A stretch of 64,000 nucleotides of DNA from Paenibacillus montanisoli (GTDB lineage: Bacteria; Bacillota; Bacilli; Paenibacillales; Paenibacillaceae). Shown piece after piece: positions 25,492 through 35,813 of this stretch (position 1 is the stretch's first letter; the number at the start of each line of letters is the position of its first letter). Below the pieces are notes generated by a model. The model had not been told where the DNA came from. It saw only the letters and a program-made list of their open reading frames with translations, and made no database searches. The stretch covers positions 397,580 to 461,579 of the forward strand of contig NZ_QLUW01000005.1 in NCBI RefSeq assembly GCF_003268025.1, given 5' to 3'. A program made the translations under genes and the position numbers.

Positions 25492-26264
25492 CCGTAGCCG
25501 AACCCTCCGGACTTCGGATTGCGCATCAGATACCCAAGGCCTCTGCGGGTCAAAATATATTCCGGTCTGCTCGGATCATCCTCAATCTTCTCCCGCAGCC
25601 TGCGGATGGTTACATCCACAGTGCGGACGTCGCCGAAGTACTCGAAGCCCCATACGGCCTGCAGCAAATGCTCGCGCGTCATCACTTTCCCGCAATTGCG
25701 GGCCAAATAATAGACCAGTTCGTATTCGCGGTGCGTCAGATCGAGCGGCTCGTTGTCTTTATAGACGACATACATGTCCGTATCGATAAACAGGTTGAAA
25801 ATCCCCAGCCCCTGCTTGTCCTCGTTCACTGCTGCAGGCGCAGCCGCGCCTGGGCTCGAATTGCCGCCCGCGACCGCGGAAGAAGCCTGTGAAGCATCGT
25901 TCTTCTGCCGGCGCAAATGCGCTTTCACCCGGGCCAGCAGCTCGCGCGTGCTGAACGGCTTCGTCACATAATCGTCCGCGCCCAGCTCAAGGCCTAGCAC
26001 CTTATCCAGCTCGGTATCCTTCGCCGTCAGCATAATGATCGGCGTCTGCAGGCGCGTCCGCACCTCGCGGCACACATCCATGCCGTCTTTCACCGGCAGC
26101 ATCAAGTCGAGCAAAATCAAATCCGGCTGCTCCTCGAACGCTAGCCGCACTGCCTCGCCGCCGTCAAAGGCGCAGATGACCTGATAGCCTTCCTTTTCGA
26201 GGTTGAATTTTATAATGTCCGCAATCGGTTGTTCATCGTCTACGACTAATATTTTACCGTGCAT
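25488..26264 (-). CDS. walR: WalR (YycF) response regulator
   Basis: An OmpR-family regulator of 258 residues. The receiver domain is [20 protein letters not shown] with the phospho-acceptor Asp in LILLDLMLP. The winged-helix domain ([20 protein letters not shown], then [16 protein letters not shown]) ends in [11 protein letters not shown]. The two are joined by an Ala/Ser/Gly/Pro-rich linker of about 35 residues, longer than in Bacillus WalR (about 235 residues total). It is the first gene of the walRKHIJ operon. Confidence 0.97.
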   Translation of the reverse strand: MHGKILVVDDEQPIADIIKFNLEKEGYQVICAFDGGEAVRLAFEEQPDLILLDLMLPVKDGMDVCREVRTRLQTPIIMLTAKDTELDKVLGLELGADDYVTKPFSTRELLARVKAHLRRQKNDASQASSAVAGGNSSPGAAAPAAVNEDKQGLGIFNLFIDTDMYVVYKDNEPLDLTHREYELVYYLARNCGKVMTREHLLQAVWGFEYFGDVRTVDVTIRRLREKIEDDPSRPEYILTRRGLGYLMRNPKSGGFGYG

Positions 26265-26395
26265 CGCTACACCGCCTGTCGATAAGCAATCTTATTCTAT
26301 TCTACCATAGGAAGCGCTGCAGTTCCCAATGAAAGTTCCCTCATATCAGGGGAGAATTGGTCGAATTTCCGCGGCTTTCGTGCGTTTCTCCGCAA

Positions 26396-26435
26396 ACAAA
26401 AAAGCACTGCCCGGCATTACCGCCGGACAGTGCTT
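26396..26435 (-). terminator. Terminator after the M23 peptidase gene
   Basis: A long stem AAGCACTG..CGGC / GCCG..CAGTGCTT is followed by TTTTTTGTTTG on the minus strand. Confidence 0.9.
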
Positions 26436-26457
26436 CGATGGGGCCGCAAACTCTCGC

Positions 26458-27960
26458 TTATAGGTATTTCAGCGGGTTTTGCAAAGCGCCGTTCTTATGA
26501 ACCTCAAAGTGCAAATGTGTGCCAAAGGAATGTCCGGTATTACCCATAATGCCGATCTGCTGACCCTTTTCTACCGTCTGCCCTTTCTTGACGGAAATTT
26601 TGCTGAGATGGCCATAGACGGTCTCGTAGCCGTTATGGTGATTAATAATGATGCAATTGCCAAGACCGGTGCGTTTACCGGCGAAGCTGACGGTACCATT
26701 GTCCGCTGCCTTGATATTATGGTTGCCGACCATATCGACACCACGGTGAAGCGTACCCCAGCGTTGGCCGAAAGAGCTGGTCAAACGATGCCCGGAAACC
26801 GGCCACGAGAATTGACCGCTGCCTTCGCTAAGCACGACTTTTGTTCCTTTCATGACGATCGCCGGAACGGAAGGCTTCAGAACGACCTCGCTGATCAGCT
26901 CCTCGCTCATCAGATAGCCATTCTGCTTTACCAAACGGTAGACTAACTGCTTCTTCCCGCTTTGGCCTTCGCGAATCACCTTCGACTGACCTGCTTTCAA
27001 GTTACTATTCTTCTGAATCACCGTAATCGGTTCAATCGATTCGGTTTCGGTTACGTTCTCTACCGTCTCGACCGTTACTTGCGGCTGCAGCACCGTCAAA
27101 TCCAGCACATCGCCGACTTTAATCATATCTTCTTTAATCCATTTGTTGCGCTCATAGATAACTTGAGGCGAAATGTCGAATTTATGCGCGATGCATCCGA
27201 TGCAGTCGCCTTCCTGAACCGTGTATTTGGTCGGCTTCACGGTTCCTTTAATGAGCTGCAAATACAGCTGCTCCGGATCCGCAATATCTCCCGGCTGCAC
27301 ATCCGCCGTGTTCGTCGAGACCTTCTCGACAAATTTCACCGCTTTCAGAGCCGTCTTCGATTTCAAGCCGCCGTCAGTCGAATAAGACAACGCTGTTACC
27401 TCGACTTTGCCTGCTTTCACCTGCGGGGCGTATTTGCTTTGTACCCGCTTCAGGAGTGAAGTCGCAGTAGCCTTGTCCTTCACAACGCCAACCCGTTTGC
27501 CGTCAACGACGAGCTCAACGCCTGTAGCATGCGAGCCGAAAAGCCCTTCAAGCTTCGACAACGTGGCATCCGAGTCCGGTTTTGCGTTGTAAGCGCTTTT
27601 ACCGCTATACGTGATCGTACCAGTGTCAAGCACCATTTGCACGCCAGCGTTATTCTCCTGAACTTGTTTCTGTTTGCTGCTGATGAGGTCTTTTACTTGG
27701 TCCTCAGAACTTACTTCGCCAATCAACTTGCCATTATGATAAACTTCGACATAATCTACTGTGCGTGCTTGTACAAATTGATTGCCGCTAAAGCCTGCAA
27801 GGGTCAGCAAGGCTACAGCACCTACTGCAAGAAGCAGCGGTTTTCTACTCAGCATGCGTCCCATGCCGGCCTTCGTTCCAACGGGGTCTTGTGTCCGAAA
27901 AGTCTGACGGAATGAGTTCCACACTTTCCGGATTCGACCCTTTTCTTTAAAAAAGCCCAT
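26458..27960 (-). CDS. M23 family peptidoglycan endopeptidase with LysM and G5 domains
   Basis: A 500-residue membrane-anchored wall hydrolase. A basic N terminus and one transmembrane helix (LLLAVGAVALLTLAGF) come first. Extracytoplasmic repeats and a LysM domain follow (YTVQEGDCIGCIAHKFDISP), then a G5 domain (VTETESIEPITVIQ to VVLKPSVPAIV). The C-terminal LytM/M23 domain carries zinc ligands in HRGVDMVG and HLHFEVHKNG. The CIGC pair inside LysM is notable. It lies directly upstream of walR and is an obvious candidate for WalR control, though no clear WalR box was seen. Confidence 0.92.
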   Translation of the reverse strand: MGFFKEKGRIRKVWNSFRQTFRTQDPVGTKAGMGRMLSRKPLLLAVGAVALLTLAGFSGNQFVQARTVDYVEVYHNGKLIGEVSSEDQVKDLISSKQKQVQENNAGVQMVLDTGTITYSGKSAYNAKPDSDATLSKLEGLFGSHATGVELVVDGKRVGVVKDKATATSLLKRVQSKYAPQVKAGKVEVTALSYSTDGGLKSKTALKAVKFVEKVSTNTADVQPGDIADPEQLYLQLIKGTVKPTKYTVQEGDCIGCIAHKFDISPQVIYERNKWIKEDMIKVGDVLDLTVLQPQVTVETVENVTETESIEPITVIQKNSNLKAGQSKVIREGQSGKKQLVYRLVKQNGYLMSEELISEVVLKPSVPAIVMKGTKVVLSEGSGQFSWPVSGHRLTSSFGQRWGTLHRGVDMVGNHNIKAADNGTVSFAGKRTGLGNCIIINHHNGYETVYGHLSKISVKKGQTVEKGQQIGIMGNTGHSFGTHLHFEVHKNGALQNPLKYL

Positions 27961-28092
27961 GATCGTCTCCTTTTCGCGTTATAGTTGCTAAATTTGAGGG
28001 GATCCGACAACGTAATTCTACATCGTCCGGCTACGCACTCTACTTTAACATAACGCGACATTCCGGTTCAACCGGACGAACTGGAAACGACA

Positions 28093-28758
28093 TTAATATT
28101 TGCTCAGAATTGTCAGCATTTTATCATATTCCGCGCGGTCCAAATGCTGTGCCAAGAGCTGCTGAACCTGCGTCATTTCGCTGTCGGTCAGCCCTTCTTC
28201 CATAAGGGTCGATATCTTTTGCCAAGCTTCCTGCGGCAACTTGGACATCTCTTTGAACAGCTGTTCCTTGTCGGCATCGCTAATTTGCGACTTTGCCGCA
28301 TTCAGCTCCTCGGTTGACATTGCCACTTCATCGTCGCTGGACACCGCACCGCTGTTGCCTTTAGGCCCAGTGCCGCCTCCAATATCGCTCAATTCTCCCG
28401 ATGGCAGATCCCCGAAAGCATCTACCGCTTCCGGCCCGTTGCCTTCCGATTTCGTATCGTTAGCCGCAGCGTCTTTACCGCCGGACGCATCCGTTTCTTT
28501 ATCCGCGCTTTCCTTATTCTCCGTATTCGCCGATCCGGAATTGGCGTCCCCTTTCTCCTTCACGACCGGATCTACGCCCCACAAGCCTCCCCATACCCCA
28601 TTCAGCGCAAACGGCTTCTCATCGAGCGGGACGTTGAATTGCTTGAGCAGCGTTTCGACATAGCTGTTGACGATGTAGCCCGTCGTCCAGATCGACAGAA
28701 AACTGATCAACAGCCCCGCGGCAATCGTCTTTGCCAGCCATCCTGTCATTTTCCACAT
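28093..28758 (-). CDS. Hypothetical protein with membrane anchor and acidic low-complexity middle
   Basis: Unrecognised, 221 residues. An N-terminal transmembrane helix (TIAAGLLISFLSIWTTGYIV) is followed by a short segment with GVWGGLWGVDP. About 80 residues are rich in Gly, Ser, Asp, Glu and Lys, and the C-terminal domain is helical (LSKLPQEAWQKISTLMEE-like). ATG 28758 has GGAGGGTGATAACC upstream. It may have an extracytoplasmic regulatory role in sporulation or wall growth, but that is a guess based on location only. Confidence 0.6.
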   Translation of the reverse strand: MWKMTGWLAKTIAAGLLISFLSIWTTGYIVNSYVETLLKQFNVPLDEKPFALNGVWGGLWGVDPVVKEKGDANSGSANTENKESADKETDASGGKDAAANDTKSEGNGPEAVDAFGDLPSGELSDIGGGTGPKGNSGAVSSDDEVAMSTEELNAAKSQISDADKEQLFKEMSKLPQEAWQKISTLMEEGLTDSEMTQVQQLLAQHLDRAEYDKMLTILSKY

Positions 28759-28851
28759 GGTTATCACCCTCCAATGCAATGGCGTTTTCGCCCATACTTC
28801 TTAGTATGGGCACGGAACTTGCGAACCATTCACTTTCAGGGCAAAAAGAAA

Positions 28852-28879
28852 GAGGACCGCGATTCGGCTCGCAGTCCTC
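28852..28879 (-). terminator. purA terminator
   Basis: Stem GAGGACxGCGA / TCGCxGTCCTC is followed by TTTCTTTTTG on the minus strand. Confidence 0.85.
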
Positions 28880-28892
28880 ATAATGACAACTA

Positions 28893-30179
28893 TTAAACGT
28901 AAATCGGTGCAACCTGATTCGTTTGCTCGCGGTTCCGTCCAACGGAGAAGATCGCGATCGGAATGCCAGTCAGCTCGGATACGCGTTCCACATAACGGCG
29001 CGTATTCTCCGGCAGTTCGTCGAGCGTCTTCACGTTCGAGATATCCTCGCTCCAGCCCGGAAGCTCTTCATAGATCGCTTCGCATTCGGAGATCAGCTTC
29101 AGGCTTGCAGGGTAGTGCGTAATCACTTCGCCGCGCAGCTTGTAGCCGGTACAAATTTTAACCGTTTCAAGGCCGGAAAGCACGTCAAGCGAGTTCAAGG
29201 ACAAGCCCGTAATCCCGCTAACGCGGCGAGCGTGGCGGACAACAACCGTGTCGAACCAGCCGACGCGGCGCGGACGGCCTGTAACCGTGCCGTACTCGTG
29301 GCCTTTCTCACGGATCAAATCGCCCGTCTCATTGTTCAGCTCCGTCGGGAACGGACCGTCGCCTACACGCGTCGTGTACGCTTTAGCAACGCCGATTACC
29401 TGTTGGATCTTCGAAGGGCCAACGCCGGAACCGATACATACGCCGCCTGCCGTCGGGTTCGAAGAAGTGACGTATGGATAAGTGCCTTGGTCGATATCCA
29501 ACATGACGCCTTGCGCGCCTTCAAACAGAACTTTCTTGTTCGTATCAATCGCATCGTTCAGAACAACGGATGTATCCGTGACATATGGACGAAGAGTTTC
29601 CGCATAACCGAGGTATTGCTGTAAAATCTCATCCGCGTTCAGCGTCTCGCCGCCGTAAACTTGCTCGATCACTTGGTTCTTCTCCACTACCAGGCGGCGA
29701 AGCTTCGCTTCGAACTCATCCGCGTCAAGCAGGTCGGCGACACGGATGCCGTTGCGGGCTGCTTTGTCCATGTAGCAAGGTCCGATGCCTTTGCGCGTCG
29801 TGCCGATCTTGTTGTCGCCCTTGCGCTCTTCTTCAAGGCCGTCCAGTACCAGGTGATACGGCATGATCAAGTGCGCGCGGTCGCTGATTTTCAGGTTCTC
29901 GGTGGAGAAGCCGTTTTCGTGTATATAGTTGATTTCGTCGATCAGCGCGGATGGATTGATAACCATGCCGTTACCGATGACGCAAATTTTATTCTCATTG
30001 AAAATGCCGGATGGAATCATTGTAAGCTTATATTTCTTATTGCCGATCATAATCGTATGACCTGCGTTGTTTCCCCCTTGGTACCGGGCTACAACATCAG
30101 CACCGTCCGCAAGAAAGTCGGTGATTTTTCCTTTGCCTTCGTCTCCCCACTGGGTTCCGACTACAACTACCGTTGACAT
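28893..30179 (-). CDS. purA: Adenylosuccinate synthetase PurA
   Basis: A 428-residue enzyme that joins IMP and aspartate using GTP, the first committed step to AMP. Signatures include the P-loop-like [10 protein letters not shown] near the N terminus, catalytic Asp/His in the same segment (GNNAGHTI), [15 protein letters not shown], and the C-terminal [13 protein letters not shown] 30179 has GGGGGTATATCC upstream and is the conserved start ([12 protein letters not shown]). Paired PurR boxes lie upstream. Confidence 0.97.
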   Translation of the reverse strand: MSTVVVVGTQWGDEGKGKITDFLADGADVVARYQGGNNAGHTIMIGNKKYKLTMIPSGIFNENKICVIGNGMVINPSALIDEINYIHENGFSTENLKISDRAHLIMPYHLVLDGLEEERKGDNKIGTTRKGIGPCYMDKAARNGIRVADLLDADEFEAKLRRLVVEKNQVIEQVYGGETLNADEILQQYLGYAETLRPYVTDTSVVLNDAIDTNKKVLFEGAQGVMLDIDQGTYPYVTSSNPTAGGVCIGSGVGPSKIQQVIGVAKAYTTRVGDGPFPTELNNETGDLIREKGHEYGTVTGRPRRVGWFDTVVVRHARRVSGITGLSLNSLDVLSGLETVKICTGYKLRGEVITHYPASLKLISECEAIYEELPGWSEDISNVKTLDELPENTRRYVERVSELTGIPIAIFSVGRNREQTNQVAPIYV

Positions 30180-30327
30180 GGATATACCCCCATTACAAGT
30201 TTTGCGCATTACCAAGAAGAAACGTAGTCAATCGCAAGCGGTGAAATTGGTTTCTTCTTTAAAAACACCCTACAGCCGTCTTCAGGCAGCATGAATAGTT
30301 TAGCAGTCTGCTGTGGTAAAGTCAACG

Positions 30328-30371
30328 AAAAGCGAACAATTATAAGGGTGTATAGCATATTGTTCGGAATT
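30328..30371. promoter_or_regulatory. Paired PurBoxes over the purA promoter
   Basis: AATTCCGAACAAT (minus strand, 30371-30359) is a perfect match to the Bacillus PurR consensus AWWWCCGAACWWT. AAAAGCGAACAAT (plus strand, 30328-30340) has one mismatch. They are inverted, 18 nt apart, and a TATAAT on the minus strand (30344-30339) lies between and partly under them. This implies PurR repression relieved by PRPP. Confidence 0.75.
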
Positions 30372-30398
30372 TTGATAAATGTGTCTCGACCCTCAGAA

Positions 30399-31760
30399 TT
30401 AGGAGGCTTGCCCCGGTTCCTGATGCGAACGGTCAAGGCCGACGAACTTATTGAAGTTCTTTAGGAATGCCAGCTCCACCGTGCCTACAGGACCGTTACG
30501 CTGTTTCGCGATAATGATCTCGATAATGTTCTTCTTCTCCGATTCCTTGTCGTAATAATCGTCCCGGTATAGGAACGCTACGATGTCGGCATCTTGCTCG
30601 ATGGAACCCGATTCCCGAAGGTCGGACATCATCGGACGCTTGTCCTGACGCTGTTCGACGCCTCGGCTCAGCTGCGACAGTGCGATAACCGGCACTTCGA
30701 GCTCACGGGCGATCTGCTTCAGCGTACGGGAAATTTCCGATACTTCCTGCTGCCGGTTCTCGCCGGCTTTGCCCCGCCCTTGAATGAGCTGCAAGTAATC
30801 GATCAGAATCATGCCGAGACCGCGTTCTTTCTTAAGCCGGCGGCACTTCGCCCGGATATCGGATACCGTAATGCCCGGTGTATCGTCAATATAGATGTGC
30901 GCCTCTGACAGCGAACCGATCGCCATCGTTAGCTTTTCCCAATCGTCGCCTTCCAAATACCCCGTACGCATTCGGCCCGCATCTACGTTCGATTCTGCGC
31001 AGATCATCCGCTGCACGAGCTGTGCGGCGGACATCTCGAGACTGAAGATGGCGACGGTTTCCCGCGCGCGCACGCCGACGTTCTGTGCGATATTCAAGGC
31101 AAAGGCGGTTTTACCTACAGATGGCCGCGCCGCGACGATAATCAGGTCGTTGCGCTGGAATCCGGAGGTCATTTTATCCAAATCAGTGAAGCCCGACGGA
31201 ATCCCGGTCGAGCCCCCCTTGTTCGTATACAGATGCTCTACGCGTTCGAACACTTCCATAAGCACATCGCGGATCGAAATAAACCCGCTGCTCGAACGGC
31301 GGTTGGACAGCTCCATGATGCGAGCTTCCGCGTCGCTCAGCATCGCGCCGACATCCTCCGCGGCGGCGTAGCCGTCGGACACGATGTTCGTCGCCGTCCG
31401 GATCAGGCGGCGCAGCATCGACTTCTCTTCTACGATTTGCGCGTAGTGGTCGATGTTTGCCGCCGTAGGCACAGCGCTGCTCAGTTTTGCCAGATAGCTG
31501 ACGCCGCCGATTTCCTCCAGCTGCTGACGGTCCTGCAAATAAGCGGTCAAGGTCACCAAGTCAATCGGCTGGCCGGCTTCTCCAAGCTCTACCATCGCAT
31601 CAAACAACAGTTGATGAGACGGCAGGTAGAAATCCTCGCTCCGCAGCCGCTCCATCGCCGTGATCAACGCTTCCGTTTGCAATAAGACAGCGCCAAGTAC
31701 CGCTTGTTCTGCTTCCATATTCTGCGGCGGCACACGGTCAAACATCATCTCATTACTCAT
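30399..31760 (-). CDS. dnaB: Replicative DNA helicase DnaB (DnaC in Bacillus)
   Basis: A 453-residue hexameric 5'-3' helicase. The N-terminal domain (PPQNMEAEQAVLGAVLL) is followed by the RecA-like domain with Walker A AARPSVGKTAFALN, Walker B MILIDYLQLI and the DnaB H4 motif VIALSQLSRGVEQR. It unwinds DNA ahead of the replisome and is loaded by DnaI/DnaD in this phylum. It is upstream of purA and downstream of rplI. Confidence 0.97.
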   Translation of the reverse strand: MSNEMMFDRVPPQNMEAEQAVLGAVLLQTEALITAMERLRSEDFYLPSHQLLFDAMVELGEAGQPIDLVTLTAYLQDRQQLEEIGGVSYLAKLSSAVPTAANIDHYAQIVEEKSMLRRLIRTATNIVSDGYAAAEDVGAMLSDAEARIMELSNRRSSSGFISIRDVLMEVFERVEHLYTNKGGSTGIPSGFTDLDKMTSGFQRNDLIIVAARPSVGKTAFALNIAQNVGVRARETVAIFSLEMSAAQLVQRMICAESNVDAGRMRTGYLEGDDWEKLTMAIGSLSEAHIYIDDTPGITVSDIRAKCRRLKKERGLGMILIDYLQLIQGRGKAGENRQQEVSEISRTLKQIARELEVPVIALSQLSRGVEQRQDKRPMMSDLRESGSIEQDADIVAFLYRDDYYDKESEKKNIIEIIIAKQRNGPVGTVELAFLKNFNKFVGLDRSHQEPGQAS

Positions 31761-31790
31761 TGGTTCGCAAGACTCCCCTTTTGTTTGCTA

Positions 31791-32234
31791 TTATTCCTCC
31801 GTTGCATGTACGCTCAGCTTCGCTTTCACTTCTGGATGGAGCTTCACTGCAACTTGTGTCACGCCAAGCGTCCGAATCGGCTCTTCGAGCTCGATTTTGC
31901 GTTTATCGATCTTCACGCCCTGCGCTTCAAGCGCCTCCGCAATTTGTTTGCTCGTAATGGCGCCGAACAGACGGCCGCCCTCGCCGGCTTTCGTCTTCAC
32001 GATAACCTTCAGTGCTTCAAGACGCTCGGCAAGCGCCTTTGCATCTTCCTTCTCTTTCTCTTTCTTCTTCTTTTCCGCTGCGTTTTGAAACTCCATTGTC
32101 TTCAAGTTGCCTTCCGAAGCCGGCTTTGCCAAATTTTTTGGAAACAGGAAATTACGGACGTATCCTTCCGACAGATCCTTTACCTCACCCTTCTTACCTT
32201 GCCCCTTCACATCTTGCAAAAAGATTACCTTCAT
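31791..32234 (-). CDS. rplI: 50S ribosomal protein L9
   Basis: A 147-residue protein that begins [20 protein letters not shown], with the L9 signature [13 protein letters not shown] and a central charged helix ([20 protein letters not shown]) linking the two RNA-binding lobes. It binds 23S rRNA domain V near the L1 stalk. It overlaps the gdpP stop by 4 nt, a conserved coupling (yybT-rplI). Confidence 0.97.
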   Translation of the reverse strand: MKVIFLQDVKGQGKKGEVKDLSEGYVRNFLFPKNLAKPASEGNLKTMEFQNAAEKKKKEKEKEDAKALAERLEALKVIVKTKAGEGGRLFGAITSKQIAEALEAQGVKIDKRKIELEEPIRTLGVTQVAVKLHPEVKAKLSVHATEE

Positions 32235-34192
32235 TCGAATAACCCCTCTTCCTTATCAAGATCATGCAGCACCTGCTTGAGGCGCTGCGCTGCTTCCACT
32301 ACCGTTCCTTCTTGCTGCGCCGCGGCATTGGTCAAATGACCGCCGCCGCCCATCCGCTCCATGACCACTTGCACGTTCATATGGCCGAGCGACCGGGCGC
32401 TAATGCCGATTAGCCCGTCCGGGCGCTCACCGATCACGAACGATGCCAGCACATCGGTCATATTCAGCAGCGTATCCGCGGTCTGGGCGATGAGCAGCTG
32501 CGAATATTGCCGCCCTTGCTCCGTCATCGCGATGGCGACATGCTCATATACGATTTCGGCTTGCTTAATAATCTCGGCTTTCTTGATGTATTCAGCCAAG
32601 TCCTCTTTCATCATCCGCTGGATCAAGGACGAATCCGCCCCATTGCGGCGCAGGAACGAAGCCGCTTCAAACGTGCGCGAGCCGGTACGGAGCGAGAAGC
32701 TCTTCGTATCTACCGTAATACCGGCTAGCAAAGAGGTCGCTTCTCTGACATCGAGAAGGACGCGGTCATTAATATATTGCAGCAGCTCCGTGATAAGCTC
32801 GCACGTCGAAGATGCATATGGCTCCATATAGACGAGAATCGCGTTCGAAATAAACTCCTCGCCGCGCCGATGATGGTCGACCACGACGATTTTGTCCGTT
32901 TGCGTAAGCAGCTTCGGCTCTTTTACCATGGACGCCTTATGGGTATCCACCACCACGACGAGCGTGTTGCCGGTAATAAGCTCTTTCGCCTGTTCCGGCG
33001 TAATAAATCTTCTCGCGATCCGCTCTTCTTCCTTCAGCATCTCCATCATTTTCTGGATGGACGGGTTTACTCCCTCAAGCACAATGTATGCTTCTTTGTT
33101 GAAGAGCGATGCAGCCTTCACCACGCCGATACATGCCCCCATCGCGTCCATATCGGGCACTTTGTGCCCCATCACGACGACGCGGTCGCTGTCCTTCATC
33201 AGGTCGCGCAGCGCATGCGCCACGACCCTTGCCCGGACGCGCGTCCGTTTCTCGACGGCATTGGATTTGCCTCCATAGAAGGATTGGCGCTGCCCGACCT
33301 TCACCGCCGCCTGGTCGCCTCCGCGCCCAAGGGCGTAGTCTAGGCTCGTTTGGGCCCAGTGACCGAGCTCTACAATGCTCTCGGCGCCTGCAGCGAAGCC
33401 GATACTGAGCGTCATCGGGATTTTGTTCTCCGCGGTAATTTCCCGCACTTCATCCAGCAGCACGAACCGTGACAGTTCCAGCTGCTTTAGCGTCTTCATG
33501 TCGGTGATGACCAGATAGCGGTCCGAGGTGAGCCGCTTCAGGTAGACATGGAACTTGTTCGCCCACTCCGTAATTTCCGCGGTCGCCTTCGAGAGCAGCG
33601 TACTGCGCTGCTGATCGTCCATCCCCTGCGTCACTTCATCCAGATTATCCATCATGACGATGCCAAGCGCGATTTTCTCTTCTTCATACCGTTTTGCAAG
33701 CTGCCATTTCTGCGTCATATCGCGGATATAGAGCAAGCGTTCATCGAAGCGGAACATCAGTTCATACACGGCGTTGCCGATCGACGCTTCAACGGTGCCT
33801 TCCCGCTCCTTCGCCTGCGACAGCGTCGGGAACAAATCCTCGAGCGACTCGCCAACGACCGATTCCCGCTCCAGCATGTGCGTTACGAACGCGTTGTGCC
33901 ATTCCACCGTTTTGTCTTCGTTATATAGAATAATGCCAAACGGCAAATCGCTGATTACTTCATTGCCGGCCTTTTTCACCCGGTATGACAGCGTCCCTAG
34001 ATAGATCTTCAAATCACGGCGGAATGCGCGCTCTGCCATGAAGGAGAAGAATCCGACCGCACCTGAGAGCAGCAGCCCCAGCATTCCCAGCTTCCATTCA
34101 TAAAAAGCGAGCGTCATAGTCAGCAAAATCATCAGCACGAATGCCCACAAATGGTGCATGCCGTGCCATCGTTTTATTAAAAACTTCGGCAT
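32231..34192 (-). CDS. gdpP: Cyclic-di-AMP phosphodiesterase GdpP
   Basis: A 653-residue membrane protein that hydrolyses c-di-AMP to pApA and so controls turgor and wall stress. Two N-terminal transmembrane helices ([19 protein letters not shown]) precede a heme-binding-type PAS domain, a degenerate GGDEF domain, then DHH ([23 protein letters not shown]) and DHHA1 ([11 protein letters not shown]). ATG 34192 with GGGGCGAATG upstream gives the normal length. The frame also runs into yybS. Confidence 0.96.
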   Translation of the reverse strand: MPKFLIKRWHGMHHLWAFVLMILLTMTLAFYEWKLGMLGLLLSGAVGFFSFMAERAFRRDLKIYLGTLSYRVKKAGNEVISDLPFGIILYNEDKTVEWHNAFVTHMLERESVVGESLEDLFPTLSQAKEREGTVEASIGNAVYELMFRFDERLLYIRDMTQKWQLAKRYEEEKIALGIVMMDNLDEVTQGMDDQQRSTLLSKATAEITEWANKFHVYLKRLTSDRYLVITDMKTLKQLELSRFVLLDEVREITAENKIPMTLSIGFAAGAESIVELGHWAQTSLDYALGRGGDQAAVKVGQRQSFYGGKSNAVEKRTRVRARVVAHALRDLMKDSDRVVVMGHKVPDMDAMGACIGVVKAASLFNKEAYIVLEGVNPSIQKMMEMLKEEERIARRFITPEQAKELITGNTLVVVVDTHKASMVKEPKLLTQTDKIVVVDHHRRGEEFISNAILVYMEPYASSTCELITELLQYINDRVLLDVREATSLLAGITVDTKSFSLRTGSRTFEAASFLRRNGADSSLIQRMMKEDLAEYIKKAEIIKQAEIVYEHVAIAMTEQGRQYSQLLIAQTADTLLNMTDVLASFVIGERPDGLIGISARSLGHMNVQVVMERMGGGGHLTNAAAQQEGTVVEAAQRLKQVLHDLDKEEGLFE

Positions 34193-34211
34193 TGTCTCAT
34201 TCGCCCCTGTA

Positions 34212-35114
34212 TCACGATTTCTTAAACGCTTTACGGATTGGGAAAGCCGCATCGATGACCCCAATCAAGCTGAGCGGCTGGAAAATCGCGACTAGCACAG
34301 AAAGAAGGACAGGTATCGCTTTATTCCATTTGCGTTCATGCGCAAGGAAGAAGAAGAAGCCCATTGCTTGAATGGAGAAGGCCATTTGCATCAGCGGGAC
34401 CAGGTTATGGAGCGTCACGGTCATGAACGAGGTGCCGGTGTTCGGCGTCGCCATATCCGCGATAAGCGCAATTAAGTAGTAAAATACGAAAATCCGCGGC
34501 AATCTCCATTCGCGGGCTGCCTGCAGACGGGGAATCGCCAGACCGCTGCCGCGCAGCGCAGGAGCCGCTATGGCATGCGTAATCACGGCAAGCAGAAACG
34601 AAACGGTAATGAGCGCCATCGGGATCGAATGGATCAAGCTTTGAACGTATGACTCCGTCACGGTTGCCGTCCAACCGCTCGGCATCAGCCCTTGTTCTCT
34701 TAAGCTGTCAACGGTCTTCGTAGTGACTTCACGAATTTCACGCAGCAAGGAGAAATCAAACACGAGGTCAAATAGCACAAGCTCCAGCAGCAGCTGGGCA
34801 AGCAGCGTTAACACCGTGGCCGTCAATACTTTGCGTGCCGGCACCCCCTTTCGGTAGAAATGCCCCATGACAATCGACGGAACCAAGAAGAATAGCGCTA
34901 CGATTAAGGCAGGCAATCCCATGATTGCGACGCCGATGCCGTAAACGGCTGCCATATGCAGCGTAAACGCCCGTTTCGATAAGGTCGTGTAAAGTATTAC
35001 CGTCGGCACCATTAATACGGCTGCTGCTAGTGCATTTATGACGGGAACCGCGACCATGAGCAGCAGAACGAACGCTGCGGCACTCCAGAGCACTGATTTA
35101 AAGCCGGTTTTCAA
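34212..35114 (-). CDS. yybS: YybS family membrane protein (DUF2232)
   Basis: A 300-residue polytopic protein with about eight hydrophobic helices, located upstream of gdpP as in Bacillus. Its function is not established. The start is taken as TTG 35114, 5 nt after AGAGGTGA. The annotated alternative is GTG 35123, which overlaps the ribosome site. The same arrangement of GTG, ribosome site and TTG recurs at parA. Confidence 0.87.
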   Translation of the reverse strand: MKTGFKSVLWSAAAFVLLLMVAVPVINALAAAVLMVPTVILYTTLSKRAFTLHMAAVYGIGVAIMGLPALIVALFFLVPSIVMGHFYRKGVPARKVLTATVLTLLAQLLLELVLFDLVFDFSLLREIREVTTKTVDSLREQGLMPSGWTATVTESYVQSLIHSIPMALITVSFLLAVITHAIAAPALRGSGLAIPRLQAAREWRLPRIFVFYYLIALIADMATPNTGTSFMTVTLHNLVPLMQMAFSIQAMGFFFFLAHERKWNKAIPVLLSVLVAIFQPLSLIGVIDAAFPIRKAFKKS

Positions 35115-35231
35115 ACCGTTCACCTCTTGCTGTTATACTAGTACAGAGCTTAAGCTTTACTCCCCATTATAGCATAAAACAATTTGAGCAACACAGGAGA
35201 CGTTGTCCAGCCGGCTCCCCGCCATAGAAGT

Positions 35232-35263
35232 AAAAAAGCCGTCCTCTTGCTGAAGAGGACGGC
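35232..35263 (-). terminator. Terminator after the CBS-domain gene
   Basis: An 11-bp stem GCCGTCCTCTT / AAGAGGACGGC is followed by TTTTTTAC on the minus strand. Confidence 0.9.
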
Positions 35264-35273
35264 ATTCATCTGG

Positions 35274-35714
35274 TTAACCGGCTGCCATTTCGTTTCCGGT
35301 TCTTGTAGGCTGATTAAAAATAAGGGCTTCGCAATAATCGATAATGTCGCTCCGGCGTACGATTCCGATAAACCGGTTCATATCATCGATGACGGGGACG
35401 AAGTTCTGGACCTTAGCCAGCGAGATCAAATCCTCCATATTGGCATCAATCTGCACGGCCTTGTTCGTCATGCGCATCTTTACATCGGATAGCCTGACTT
35501 TATTGGTTTGGTCAAATGTGACCTGTGGATTATTCTTCATATACCAGAGCAAATCGCCCTCGGTCAGCGTGCCAGCGTACCCGCCATCATCGTCTAAGAT
35601 CGGTACAGCCGTATAGCGGTGATGTTCCATGCGCTCTAGCGTTTGACGAAGCGTGGCATCGACCGTCAGCCATACAACCTCTTGCTTAGGCAGCAAAAAA
35701 AACGCAATATTCAT
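35274..35714 (-). CDS. Tandem CBS-domain protein
   Basis: A 146-residue protein made of two CBS motifs (TLERMEHHRYTAVPILDDD and a second ending VPVIDDMNRFIGIVRRSDII). Such a stand-alone Bateman module usually binds adenine nucleotides or c-di-AMP and regulates a partner. The start MNIAFFLLPKQEVVWL at 35714 is preferred over the longer open frame. Its location near gdpP and purA makes a nucleotide-sensing role attractive but unproven. Confidence 0.85.
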   Translation of the reverse strand: MNIAFFLLPKQEVVWLTVDATLRQTLERMEHHRYTAVPILDDDGGYAGTLTEGDLLWYMKNNPQVTFDQTNKVRLSDVKMRMTNKAVQIDANMEDLISLAKVQNFVPVIDDMNRFIGIVRRSDIIDYCEALIFNQPTRTGNEMAAG

Positions 35715-35813
35715 GTTCGGTTTCCCATTCCCTTCTACTTTCATCTTTCTGTCCGTGAAGAGCTCCGGGCCTAGCTGCAAGTTAACGAATCGATTCCGTC
35801 AGTGCCATTGCCG

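Noticed and set aside
27961..28090. WalR box in front of the M23 peptidase gene
   Set aside because: TGTTAA and TGTAGA occur, but the required second half-site at 5-nt spacing does not match.
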